DNA of 64,000 nt from an uncultured Dorea sp. (GCA_910577685.1 CAJTOH010000011.1:34508-98507), one strand, 5' to 3'. Numbered from the stretch's first letter, positions 45,937 through 53,196 are shown. Notes: generated from the letters alone by a model not told the origin. Numbers and translations: made by a program.

Positions 45937-45965
45937 AATATAACATATACGCTCAATAATGTCAA
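45937..45965 (-). promoter_or_regulatory. Sigma-A promoter of the methylase-TIR operon
   Basis: On the minus strand TTGACA (45965-45960) and TATATT (45942-45937) are separated by exactly 17 bases, an almost perfect consensus. The methylase ATG is 26 bases downstream of the -10 box, with AAGGGAAGGGGG as the ribosome site. So strong a promoter suggests either constant expression or tight repression. Confidence 0.8.
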
Positions 45966-45984
45966 TATGTATACGAATACATAT
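45965..45984. promoter_or_regulatory. Perfect palindrome touching the -35 box (operator candidate)
   Basis: ATATGTAT, spacer ACGA, ATACATAT: an 8-4-8 perfect inverted repeat that overlaps the first base of the -35 box of the methylase-TIR promoter. Its position fits a repressor or activator site. No regulator gene with a helix-turn-helix is linked, so the binding protein is unknown; the methylase-like protein itself is one possibility. Confidence 0.5.
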
Positions 45985-46003
45985 AAAAACGATGTATATA
46001 GAC

Positions 46004-46119
46004 GTTACTGTTCACACGCCACTATTCAGCGAGGTGTTTCCGCACATTTTGTGCGGAAATTCCAAGTTTTTCAGCGCGAAATCGCGGAGCGTTTTGCTGG
46101 TCAGGGAGTGAACAGCAAC
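46004..46119. repeat. MITE-like repeat, copy B (116 bp)
   Basis: It begins GTTACTGTTCACACGCC and ends GTGAACAGCAAC; the two 12-base ends are inverted repeats with 11 of 12 matches. The interior matches copy A (2219-2360) except for about 25 bases missing before ATCGCGGAGCG. It has its own palindrome (CCGCACATTTTGTGCGG). It sits between the divergent methylase-TIR and toxin-antitoxin operons. Confidence 0.7.
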
Positions 46120-46157
46120 AGTTAAGTTGCAAAGTTAAGCCGCAAAGCAAAAAAATG

Positions 46158-46186
46158 TCGCAAAATGTGTAAATATATGATATACT
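46158..46186 (+). promoter_or_regulatory. Possible promoter of the toxin-antitoxin-chaperone operon
   Basis: TATACT at 46181-46186 is a good -10 box. The hexamer 17 bases upstream (TCGCAA, 46158-46163) is a poor -35. The predicted start would fall at about 46193, precisely at the foot of the hairpin at 46191. Confidence 0.4.
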
Positions 46187-46190
46187 AAAT

Positions 46191-46270
46191 ACGTTCTCAA
46201 AGAGTAAGGAATTCGTGGGTAGCGTCTACCCATATGTTTCCTTGCTCTTTTTTATACTGTTTGAGAACGT
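46191..46270 (+). promoter_or_regulatory. Structured leader with terminator-like hairpin (attenuator or small RNA)
   Basis: Three nested stems: ACGTTCTCAAA (46191-46201) with TTTGAGAACGT (46260-46270); GAGTAAGGAA (46202-46211) with TTCCTTGCTC (46238-46247, one G-U); and TGGGTAG (46216-46222) with CTACCCA (46226-46232). A TTTTTTAT run follows the middle stem, so stems two and three form an intrinsic terminator, while the outer stem encloses the T run. It lies directly behind a -10 box and 320 bp before the toxin gene. An attenuator or a short stand-alone RNA is possible. Confidence 0.55.
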
Positions 46271-46590
46271 ACCTGCTTATGTCCCCTCATCCTCTTGCGA
46301 ATATGGGGTTACAGAAGGAATACTTTCAGAGTGTCTCATTTTGAAGGATTACTTAAAGGATTACGCAGATAAAAGTCTCTCAAACTGTGATAAAGTAAGG
46401 CTTATGGGGGAAATTGGTGGCGTATGGCGGCAATAATAATTGAATTGATAAATTGTTGGGGATTTGCTGTAACAATAGCATATAATAGAAAGGAAATATT
46501 TATCTTGAAAATAATTAATAAAACTGTTAATATAATAGTAGCTAAGTGTATTTTTTTCTTTGAATATATAAGTTGACAGGTTATTGACAA
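46271..46590. other. Leader region before the toxin gene
   Basis: 320 bp. One frame (about 46341-46436) could encode LKDYLKDYADKSLSNCDKVR and a few more residues, but it has no ATG start or ribosome site and its 5' part is the hairpin region. The rest is AT-rich. I cannot assign a gene here; a small or decayed reading frame remains possible. Confidence 0.3.
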
Positions 46591-47346
46591 ATGATAGAGG
46601 AAGCATTTGGATATAGACTGTCACAAGACATACTAAGAGAAGTATTACCTAATTACCAAGACTTGAATCAAAAACTTATTAGCTTTGCAGGAACCAATTG
46701 TAAAAGGTCTAATCATTTCCTAAACCAAATAATGAACGAGAAAGAAAAGATATGCTTAGAAAAGGCTTTTTTCGGGAACAATGGTTGGTATAAGAGGATT
46801 AATGGTAATGGAATGATCAGTCTTAAGCTTGCGGCCATGTCTCTTGGAGTTACGAATAATATATTTACCTTTAATAAAGAGACTGAAACAAGAATATTGG
46901 ATTATATTTCAGCAAAAAATATAGATGACCAGCTTCTTATGATGCGGTGCTATATTAAGCAAAAAGCAGTTACTTATGCGGCTATGCGTAATTATCTTCA
47001 GAAGCAGGAAAGTACCAAGATGACTGTAACATTATACAGAGGGATTAACGTCCCGTATAAAAATCAAAAGTATCTATTCACTGGCTTAGAATCCTGGACT
47101 ACCGATATTGCAATTGCATACAAATTTGCCAGAAATGAAGGATTTGTTCTGAAAAAGGAATATCCTATTGATCAAATACTGGCAGGAAGAAGAAGTACCT
47201 TTAAGAATCAAAGAAATCGCTTATATTTGCATAATGGCTTTTTTGTTCGCAGAGAAAAGGAAATGATTGTTGAAAATTTTGAGAAGGAATGGGACTGCAG
47301 CAGTGAGACGGATGTTAGATTAGCTATTGAAAAAGAAGTATATTAA
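46591..47346 (+). CDS. ADP-ribosyltransferase toxin of a toxin-antitoxin-chaperone system (CmdT-like)
   Basis: 251 aa. The C-terminal half has the R-S-E layout of ADP-ribosyltransferases: VTLYRGINVPY (Arg150), ESWTTDIAIAYKFA (Ser168-Trp-Thr) and RREKEMIVENF (Glu222-Lys-Glu224, an ExE). The N-terminal 130 residues are helical and unassigned. The ATG at 46591 is the first start after an in-frame TGA; the ribosome site is weak, which fits low toxin expression. It is followed by a 76-aa protein and a SecB-like chaperone. That is the order of E. coli CmdTAC, whose toxin ADP-ribosylates mRNA after phage infection. The target here is unknown. Confidence 0.8.
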   Translation: MIEEAFGYRLSQDILREVLPNYQDLNQKLISFAGTNCKRSNHFLNQIMNEKEKICLEKAFFGNNGWYKRINGNGMISLKLAAMSLGVTNNIFTFNKETETRILDYISAKNIDDQLLMMRCYIKQKAVTYAAMRNYLQKQESTKMTVTLYRGINVPYKNQKYLFTGLESWTTDIAIAYKFARNEGFVLKKEYPIDQILAGRRSTFKNQRNRLYLHNGFFVRREKEMIVENFEKEWDCSSETDVRLAIEKEVY

Positions 47347-47358
47347 GGGGGGAATATC

Positions 47359-47589
47359 ATGGCTATTAAGTTTGCAAAGGATATTGTAACAGAGATTCGT
47401 AAAAGGGGACCAATAGAAGTACCGGAAGGATATATTACGGGTGAAGATTTTGAAGCGAGTATGTATAATTATAAAGAGACGTTTCGCGTAAAGAACTCTG
47501 ACGATAACGGCCTATGTATAAAAAATTTGTTTATGCCAGCGTTTAACGAATTGAATTTTTTCCCTGAAAACTATGGAGAAGCTGCATAA
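47359..47589 (+). CDS. Small antitoxin candidate (CmdA-like, chaperone-addicted)
   Basis: 76 aa, 12 bp after the toxin gene with AAGGGGGG as ribosome site. The N-terminal half is charged (IKFAKDIVTEIRKRGPIEVP). The C-terminal stretch, NLFMPAFNELNFFPENYG, is rich in exposed-type hydrophobic and aromatic residues, as in the chaperone-addiction tails that SecB-like proteins bind. There is no clear DNA-binding motif. Its stop overlaps the chaperone ATG (TAATG). I do not recognise the family by sequence; the assignment rests on position and the tail. Confidence 0.65.
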   Translation: MAIKFAKDIVTEIRKRGPIEVPEGYITGEDFEASMYNYKETFRVKNSDDNGLCIKNLFMPAFNELNFFPENYGEAA

Positions 47590-48020
47590 TGACACACCAA
47601 TATAGAAGTGTATTACATTTTGAAAAATATATAGTAAAAGATATTACCTACAAGACGAATGAAGCGTATACGGAACATAATGAGATTTCTTTAGATTTCG
47701 ATTTTGATGCGCATATTCAGTTGAGTGAAGATAATCAGGAGATGGAAGTTGAATTAGGTGTTTCGATTTTTAAAGATTCATTAGAAAAGAATTATCCTTT
47801 TGAGATGGCAGTGAATGTTAAGGGATTTTTTTATCTGGAGATTGGGAATGAAAGGATAGATACTTTTGAGGCGAACGCTATCGCAATCTTATTTCCGTAT
47901 GTTCGCGCAATCGTTTCAACGTTTACAGCAAATGCAAACGTCGCTCCGGTTATTTTACCGCCGATGAATCTTTATAATTACCTTAAGAACAAACATAACA
48001 AAAAGAAAAATCAAGATTAA
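47589..48020 (+). CDS. SecB-like chaperone of the toxin-antitoxin-chaperone system
   Basis: 143 aa. SecB fold: beta strands ISLDFDFDAHIQL and MEVELGVSIF, the helix AIAILFPYVRAIVSTFTANA and the C-terminal ILPPMNLYNYL, all close to canonical SecB positions (LFPYvR, LPPiN). Gram-positive organisms usually lack export SecB, and the gene is co-translated with the antitoxin candidate, so a role as a toxin-antitoxin-dedicated chaperone (CmdC-type) is likely. A terminator follows directly. Confidence 0.85.
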   Translation: MTHQYRSVLHFEKYIVKDITYKTNEAYTEHNEISLDFDFDAHIQLSEDNQEMEVELGVSIFKDSLEKNYPFEMAVNVKGFFYLEIGNERIDTFEANAIAILFPYVRAIVSTFTANANVAPVILPPMNLYNYLKNKHNKKKNQD

Positions 48021-48025
48021 AAAAG

Positions 48026-48050
48026 AGCCGTATAAAAGTACGGCTTTTTT
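48026..48050 (+). terminator. Rho-independent terminator
   Basis: AGCCGTA (48026-48032) pairs with TACGGCT (48039-48045), flanked by A and T runs. It ends the toxin-antitoxin-chaperone operon. Confidence 0.9.
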
Positions 48051-48092
48051 ATCTTATAAGATCTGCAACGAAGATAGGAGTGAAGAATTACC

Positions 48093-49358
48093 ATGAATAT
48101 AATCTGTTCCCCATCCGGCATAGTGAATCCCTTCCGGCCGGAACAAGGCGTCACGGACATATCAAATGCCGGTTTTGAAAATATATCCCTTGAATTTGAT
48201 ATGTGCTGCTCTGCTTACGAGCTGGAGAATTATGGAAGCGAACGTATCAATAAGGACGATTCAGGATATCCGGAAGGCTGGGATATCCGGTCAATCCTAC
48301 GGCGTCCGGAAGAGATCGGCAGATTTTACGAAAATCTAACCTCATCCATCCGTGCCAAAAACATAAAATCCCCCCTCGCAAGAGCGCCCTATCTGCCGAG
48401 GGATACCAAAAGACCGGATCTAAAAGAGCTGCTGCTGCGGTTGGCCGAGGAGAGCATCCGGTTTTGCGGCAAGATAGGATGCAGATACATTGTGGTTCGG
48501 CCGCTCGAAAAGACGCGGGAGCAGAACAGGGAATGTTATCTCCGGCTTGCAGCGGCTGCAAAAGAAAATGATGTGACGATATTACTGGAGAACCAATGCC
48601 GCAGTGTGAACGGCCATATGGTACGAGGCGTCTGTTCTGACGGCTTCGAGGCGGCGCAGTGGATTGATGAACTGAATCAGGAAGCAGGAGAAGAACGATT
48701 CGGATTCTGTATGGATGTAGGCGTTTGCAGTCTCTGCGGACAGGATATGCATGAATTTGCAGCCATGTTAGGCGATCGCATTAAAGCCGTCATTCTGCGT
48801 GACTGCGACGGTCAGAGCGAAGGATCCATGCTGCCGTTTACCAGTACCTATTGCGGTCATCCCCAGACAGATTGGTTAAACCTGATTCGGGGATTGCGGG
48901 AGATTGGATTCGACGGCCAGCTAGTCCTTGATATTAGGGACACGGCCGCGGCGTTTTCCCCGCTGCTGCGTCCCCGGCTCATGATTCTTGCCAAAGCAAC
49001 GGCAGAATATTTCAAATGGCAGATAGAGATAGAGAATCTATTGAAAAAATATACGTCTATCGTTCTTTTTGGAGCCGGGAATATGTGCCGGAATTATATC
49101 AAATGTTATGGAGAGAAATACCCTCCCCTATTTACCTGCGATAACAATCGCAAAGCCTGGGGAACGGCCTTCTGCGGTATTGAGGTAAAATCGCCGGAAG
49201 CGTTAAAGGAGCTGCCGGATAATTGCGGGGTCTTTATCTGTAATATTTACTACCATGAGATTGAGCGGCAATTAAAAGATATGGGAATAGAGAACATAGA
49301 GTTTTTTAACGATGAATATATGCCGTCCTTCTATTTTGACAGGTTGAAGATGGTATAG
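48093..49358 (+). CDS. Sugar isomerase/epimerase-like TIM barrel with C-terminal Rossmann module
   Basis: 421 aa. Residues 1-310 match the xylose isomerase/AP endonuclease 2-like TIM barrel (ILLENQCRSVNG, FGFCMDVGVCSLCG). Compared with its paralogue at 49391, two metal-binding histidine positions are changed: DTGHAN there reads DVGVCS here, and LHIHDND reads VILRDCD. The catalytic metal site may therefore be lost. Residues about 321-415 are the shared module (IVLFGAGNMCRNYIKCY, TCDNNRKAWG, VFICNIYYHEIERQL). The ribosome site is GATAGGAG. It probably belongs to the glycan locus, now separated from it by the defence block. Confidence 0.78.
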   Translation: MNIICSPSGIVNPFRPEQGVTDISNAGFENISLEFDMCCSAYELENYGSERINKDDSGYPEGWDIRSILRRPEEIGRFYENLTSSIRAKNIKSPLARAPYLPRDTKRPDLKELLLRLAEESIRFCGKIGCRYIVVRPLEKTREQNRECYLRLAAAAKENDVTILLENQCRSVNGHMVRGVCSDGFEAAQWIDELNQEAGEERFGFCMDVGVCSLCGQDMHEFAAMLGDRIKAVILRDCDGQSEGSMLPFTSTYCGHPQTDWLNLIRGLREIGFDGQLVLDIRDTAAAFSPLLRPRLMILAKATAEYFKWQIEIENLLKKYTSIVLFGAGNMCRNYIKCYGEKYPPLFTCDNNRKAWGTAFCGIEVKSPEALKELPDNCGVFICNIYYHEIERQLKDMGIENIEFFNDEYMPSFYFDRLKMV

Positions 49359-49390
49359 AACGTATTGTATTTAGGAAGGAATGAGAAGGA

Positions 49391-50380
49391 ATGGTTACGA
49401 TCGGGGTACAGACAAAGAATGTAGTTTATGATTCGGAATTAAGAAGAGGAGGCGGCGATAGGGCGGAAACAGAGATGCATCCCCGGACAGGATTCGAGAT
49501 GCTGAAAAGAACAGGTTTTTCTTGCGCGGATTTTAGCCTGAATTCCTATCTTCTGAATACTTCTCTTTACAATTTTGAGCTGAATAATTTCTTTGATCGA
49601 ACGGTTTCAGAGTTGGAAGACTTCTTTCGCCCGCATAAAGAAGGAGCGGCTTGCGCAGGGATTAATATAGGGCAGATGCATATGCCCTATCCCAATTATG
49701 TACCCAACGGGAAGAAGGAGCTTAATGATTATCTGAGAGATGTAGTCGCGCCTAAGAGTATGCAGGTCTGCGCTTTTTTCGGCTGTCCGTATATCGTCGT
49801 ACATGGATTCAAGCTTTCCCGGAATCTTGGCAGTGAAGAAGCGGAGTGGGCGCAGACGGAGAAGTTTTTAGATTCCCTTGCTCCTATGGCTAAAGAGATG
49901 GGAATTATAATCTGCATAGAGAATTTGTATAACGCGCTGGGCAGACACATAGTAGAAGGTCCATGCTGCCATGCAAAGAAAGCGGCGGAGCGAATAGAAC
50001 GGTTTAATGAAAAATATCATGCGGAGGTATTGGGATTCTGTTTTGATACAGGCCATGCGAATCTTGTGGGGATTGATTTTGAGAGATTCATTACGGAAAT
50101 AGGGGTTCATTTGAAGGCGCTCCACATTCATGATAACGACGGGGTAGGAGACCTCCACCAGATACCGTTTACATTTACCAGAACGAGGGAGAATACGGCT
50201 TCCACAGATTGGGAAGGGTTTGTCAGAGGCCTGAGAAGAATAAAGTATACAGGAACCTTAAGCTTCGAGACAGGGCCTGTACTGACCGCATTTCCTGACG
50301 AGATGAAAGAGCAGACGCTCGCGTTCATCGCGCAGATTGGAAAGTATTTTGCGGGAAAGATTGACGGTGGATTCATATAA
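49391..50380 (+). CDS. Sugar phosphate isomerase/epimerase family protein
   Basis: 329 aa. A complete xylose isomerase-like TIM barrel with the metal-site pattern intact: IICIENLY (Glu), GFCFDTGHANLVG (Asp, His) and LKALHIHDNDGVGDLHQIPF (His/Asp cluster). Such enzymes epimerise or isomerise ketoses and sugar phosphates. It follows the altered paralogue by 32 bp, so the pair may form a heteromer or an active/regulatory couple. The substrate is unknown. Confidence 0.8.
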   Translation: MVTIGVQTKNVVYDSELRRGGGDRAETEMHPRTGFEMLKRTGFSCADFSLNSYLLNTSLYNFELNNFFDRTVSELEDFFRPHKEGAACAGINIGQMHMPYPNYVPNGKKELNDYLRDVVAPKSMQVCAFFGCPYIVVHGFKLSRNLGSEEAEWAQTEKFLDSLAPMAKEMGIIICIENLYNALGRHIVEGPCCHAKKAAERIERFNEKYHAEVLGFCFDTGHANLVGIDFERFITEIGVHLKALHIHDNDGVGDLHQIPFTFTRTRENTASTDWEGFVRGLRRIKYTGTLSFETGPVLTAFPDEMKEQTLAFIAQIGKYFAGKIDGGFI

Positions 50381-50445
50381 TCAAAGCAGGGTCCGTTCCA
50401 TTGAGGAGTATTGTATCTCCCTAATACAGCGGCCCCTGAAATGTA

Positions 50446-51993
50446 TCACAGATCAAAAACATACACGTGTTCGTACTCCCCGTTTTTCCCTCGAAGCGCT
50501 TCGGTCAAAGCCCCGCAGTCCCCGGACGCAATCAAGCTTCTGCACTGCATTAATAGATAGACGGAACAGATATATTCTGCTCCTAATCGAAAGCCTTTTC
50601 CGTCCTTCTTCTCATTGTGCAGCTCCACCAATAGCTGTCCCGGCTTAACGGTATACCGCCTTTGGTCGGTAAAGCGGATCCGGTCCTTATAATGTTCTTT
50701 CATCTTAGAGCAGATCTCCTCGTCCTCCGTAGCAAGATAGAGCCAGTCAAAATCCCAAGTATCCTCCACCTCCTGTATTTTCCCGATAACCATGTCTGCA
50801 GTTGCATGCTTTTTATGATTGGGAAGCGGATTATTGATATAATCGGTTCCGCGTATCAGCACGCCGAGCGTACGGTCGGGAGCTGGCAGAAAACGGTTAA
50901 GACGCTCATTAATATAGCTTTTTATTCGGTCGTTGAAGATTCCCTGCGGCCAAGAAAGAGAAATATCCCGCGCCGTTTCATTCATAATAAAATGAAGAAT
51001 ACTGAGAATATTCATATTCGGTGAGACGGCAACATACCGGCTTGTTTGTGCATCTTGCAGCGAAAAGTTTTCGGGCTGCAGGAAAAACTTGCGCCAGATA
51101 TCCTCTCCTTCATAGTCTGAATAAATATTGTCGTTAGAAGAAACAATCTGAAAAACAGGTGTGTAACCTTTGGCTATGGCGTATCTGGCTGCTGTAAATA
51201 CCTTGTCCCAGATTGCATAGATTCCTTCCAGATAAAAGGAGCCGTCTATCAGGAAAAATTTTTGATTAACGTTGTTCGGACCGGGATGAACCACATGGGA
51301 AAACATGAAGGTCAAAGTCATGACCTCGTCATAGAACAGGATCCCTTCTTTATATCTCGAATTATCCTCGTTTTGAGGCAGCCCCTCTAAAATATACAGT
51401 AGATTCCCCCTGGCCGAGCTTGACAATTCCTGTAGGAATTCCTCCGTTTTATTAAATAGGCGGACGCGGGCATTGGGAAGGGAAGGGAGCATGTCCAGAT
51501 AATCCGCCCATTCCTGACCGATTAGAAATACTTCGCTGCCGGACCAAAGAGGCAGCGCTCTTTTATATAGTTCTGCAGAATATTCATTTAAGCCGGCAAG
51601 GGCAATACAGTCGTAGCGATTCAGGAAACTTACGTCAATATCCCCCTCAAAGTGATAGGAATGTGTATAATAACTCCGGACTTTTTTGACGATACAGACA
51701 CAATTTCCGTCGGAATCCAATATAGGCGCCGGAAGATCAAAAGTACACCTTCCGGCGGCGTCTTCAAACATATTCTCACTTTTCTTTATAGAAAGATCTG
51801 TAAAATCCAGATGATTTTCTAAAATAAACCGATTAACGTGATATACTTGGGACGGTCTGCCGGCAGAAGGCTTAAGACGGATTTCCATAATATCATTTTC
51901 ATTGAGATCCTGAAAAAAGCTTGTCAATTCCGCTTCGGAAGGAGCAGCGTCCGTCTCGTATATGTAATATTCTCCGGGAACACAAATTATCAT
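50446..51993 (-). CDS. Fucosyltransferase-like (O-/alpha-1,6-FucT fold) protein
   Basis: 515 aa. The C-terminal half contains LGVLIRGTDYINN, corresponding to the HxRxGD-type GDP-binding loop of fucosyltransferase-fold enzymes, then WLYLATEDEEICSKM (D/E-rich switch) and IASGDCGALTEALRG (nucleotide-binding end). The N-terminal half is unassigned, with no signal peptide. GDP-fucose is the usual donor of the fold, but no GDP-sugar genes are in the window. It is convergent with the isomerase gene and 35 bp upstream of the TPR-GT2 gene on the same strand, so the two are probably co-transcribed. Confidence 0.65.
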   Translation of the reverse strand: MIICVPGEYYIYETDAAPSEAELTSFFQDLNENDIMEIRLKPSAGRPSQVYHVNRFILENHLDFTDLSIKKSENMFEDAAGRCTFDLPAPILDSDGNCVCIVKKVRSYYTHSYHFEGDIDVSFLNRYDCIALAGLNEYSAELYKRALPLWSGSEVFLIGQEWADYLDMLPSLPNARVRLFNKTEEFLQELSSSARGNLLYILEGLPQNEDNSRYKEGILFYDEVMTLTFMFSHVVHPGPNNVNQKFFLIDGSFYLEGIYAIWDKVFTAARYAIAKGYTPVFQIVSSNDNIYSDYEGEDIWRKFFLQPENFSLQDAQTSRYVAVSPNMNILSILHFIMNETARDISLSWPQGIFNDRIKSYINERLNRFLPAPDRTLGVLIRGTDYINNPLPNHKKHATADMVIGKIQEVEDTWDFDWLYLATEDEEICSKMKEHYKDRIRFTDQRRYTVKPGQLLVELHNEKKDGKGFRLGAEYICSVYLLMQCRSLIASGDCGALTEALRGKNGEYEHVYVFDL

Positions 51994-52028
51994 TATTACG
52001 ATCCTCTCTTCAAAAATAATCTGTCAGT

Positions 52029-53111
52029 TTATTCAAAATTCCGAAGCCGCTCTATCGCCGGAAGATACCCCAGCTCTGCGGCTTGCCGATAGTATTGCAA
52101 AGCCTTCGGAAGGTTCCCCGACACTTCATACCAGATCCCAAGGTTATGGGCGGCCTTAAACGAGCCGCATCCATGGACGCCCTGATGAAGCGGAACCTCG
52201 CCGATTTCGAGACATCTCAGATAGGACTGTTCGATTAAAGGAAGAAATGCAATATACTTCTTCGTATCCGCCTGAACAGCTTTCATATACAGGATTCCGC
52301 ATGTAAAATGATAATCCGCATATTCTCCCAGCCTGTCTTTTTCTTCTTCCGCAATAGCCAGAGCGGTTTCGTATTCCTGAATTTCCATCAAACTGAACAG
52401 GAATTGAACAATACCGCCTGTACGGTAGGCGGCCCCGCTTAAAGGAACCAGTTGATAGAAGTCTGCAAAATAAGCGCAGGCCTCTGCGTGCCGGTTCATT
52501 CCGCGCAGAGTCCGCGCCGTCTGGAAAAGCAGATAAGGGTCGTCGCTTTTATCTTCCAGCTCATCTAACAATATGGCAAGGTTACGTTCTTCCTTGCCGC
52601 CCTGCTGATAACCGTCATGCTCGAACAGAAGAGGCAGCGATTCGGCCGGAAAAGAAGAATCCTCCTGTTCATGGATTCGGCCGGTAAAGCCTACGCCCCG
52701 CGGCAGCAGACGTGCAGTCCATGTATACATATATGAAACCCGTTCTTTTCCGTCCAAAGAGCTTTCATTATAATAGTCCTTCCTCTGGATAGCGCCTACG
52801 TGTTCGGCGTTTTCCATAAACGCCTCAATATCTGCGCGGCTGCCCTCAATAAGGTATTCGTCTGCGTCCAGAACCAGATTCCAGTCGCAGTCTGATTGAG
52901 ATAATGCATAATTTCTGGCGGCGGAAAAGTCTTGATTCCAGGTATAATCTGACAGGATAGCTCCGAAAGAAGCGGCGATGTCCTTCGTCTTATCCGTAGA
53001 ACCGGTGTCAGTGATATAGATTTTATCAACCAGATCTTTTACCTGCTTAAGACATCTTTCCAGACAGCGCTCTTCATTCTTAACGATCATCACTAGACCC
53101 AATGTCTTCAT
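52029..53111 (-). CDS. GT2 glycosyltransferase with C-terminal TPR-like repeats
   Basis: 360 aa. Residues 1-190 are a SunS-like GT2 domain: LGLVMIVKNEERCLERCLKQ, IYITDTGSTDKT, FSAARNYAL and LVLDADEYL (DxD). Residues about 200-360 are helical TPR-like pairs (YLLFQTARTLRGMNRHAEAC, AAHNLGIWYEVSGNLPKALQ). Enzymes of this type glycosylate protein substrates, and in C. difficile a GT2 next to fliC adds the first GlcNAc to flagellin. It is divergent from a close paralogue at 53281, beside the flagellins. Confidence 0.85.
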   Translation of the reverse strand: MKTLGLVMIVKNEERCLERCLKQVKDLVDKIYITDTGSTDKTKDIAASFGAILSDYTWNQDFSAARNYALSQSDCDWNLVLDADEYLIEGSRADIEAFMENAEHVGAIQRKDYYNESSLDGKERVSYMYTWTARLLPRGVGFTGRIHEQEDSSFPAESLPLLFEHDGYQQGGKEERNLAILLDELEDKSDDPYLLFQTARTLRGMNRHAEACAYFADFYQLVPLSGAAYRTGGIVQFLFSLMEIQEYETALAIAEEEKDRLGEYADYHFTCGILYMKAVQADTKKYIAFLPLIEQSYLRCLEIGEVPLHQGVHGCGSFKAAHNLGIWYEVSGNLPKALQYYRQAAELGYLPAIERLRNFE

Positions 53112-53196
53112 GTCCTGATACCTCTCTTAAAATTAATTACTTTTATATTCTTCAATCTTAGCATAATTTGGAATTAAAATACAGTATATACGGAAA

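Noticed and set aside
46215..46436. Reading frame of 73 codons before the toxin gene
   Set aside because: Its GTG start lies inside the nested hairpin and has no ribosome site; only the last 30 codons look protein-like. Not enough to call a gene.
47589..48020. Housekeeping export chaperone SecB
   Set aside because: It is coupled to a toxin and a small antitoxin candidate and occurs in an organism with Gram-positive features; a dedicated toxin-antitoxin chaperone fits better.
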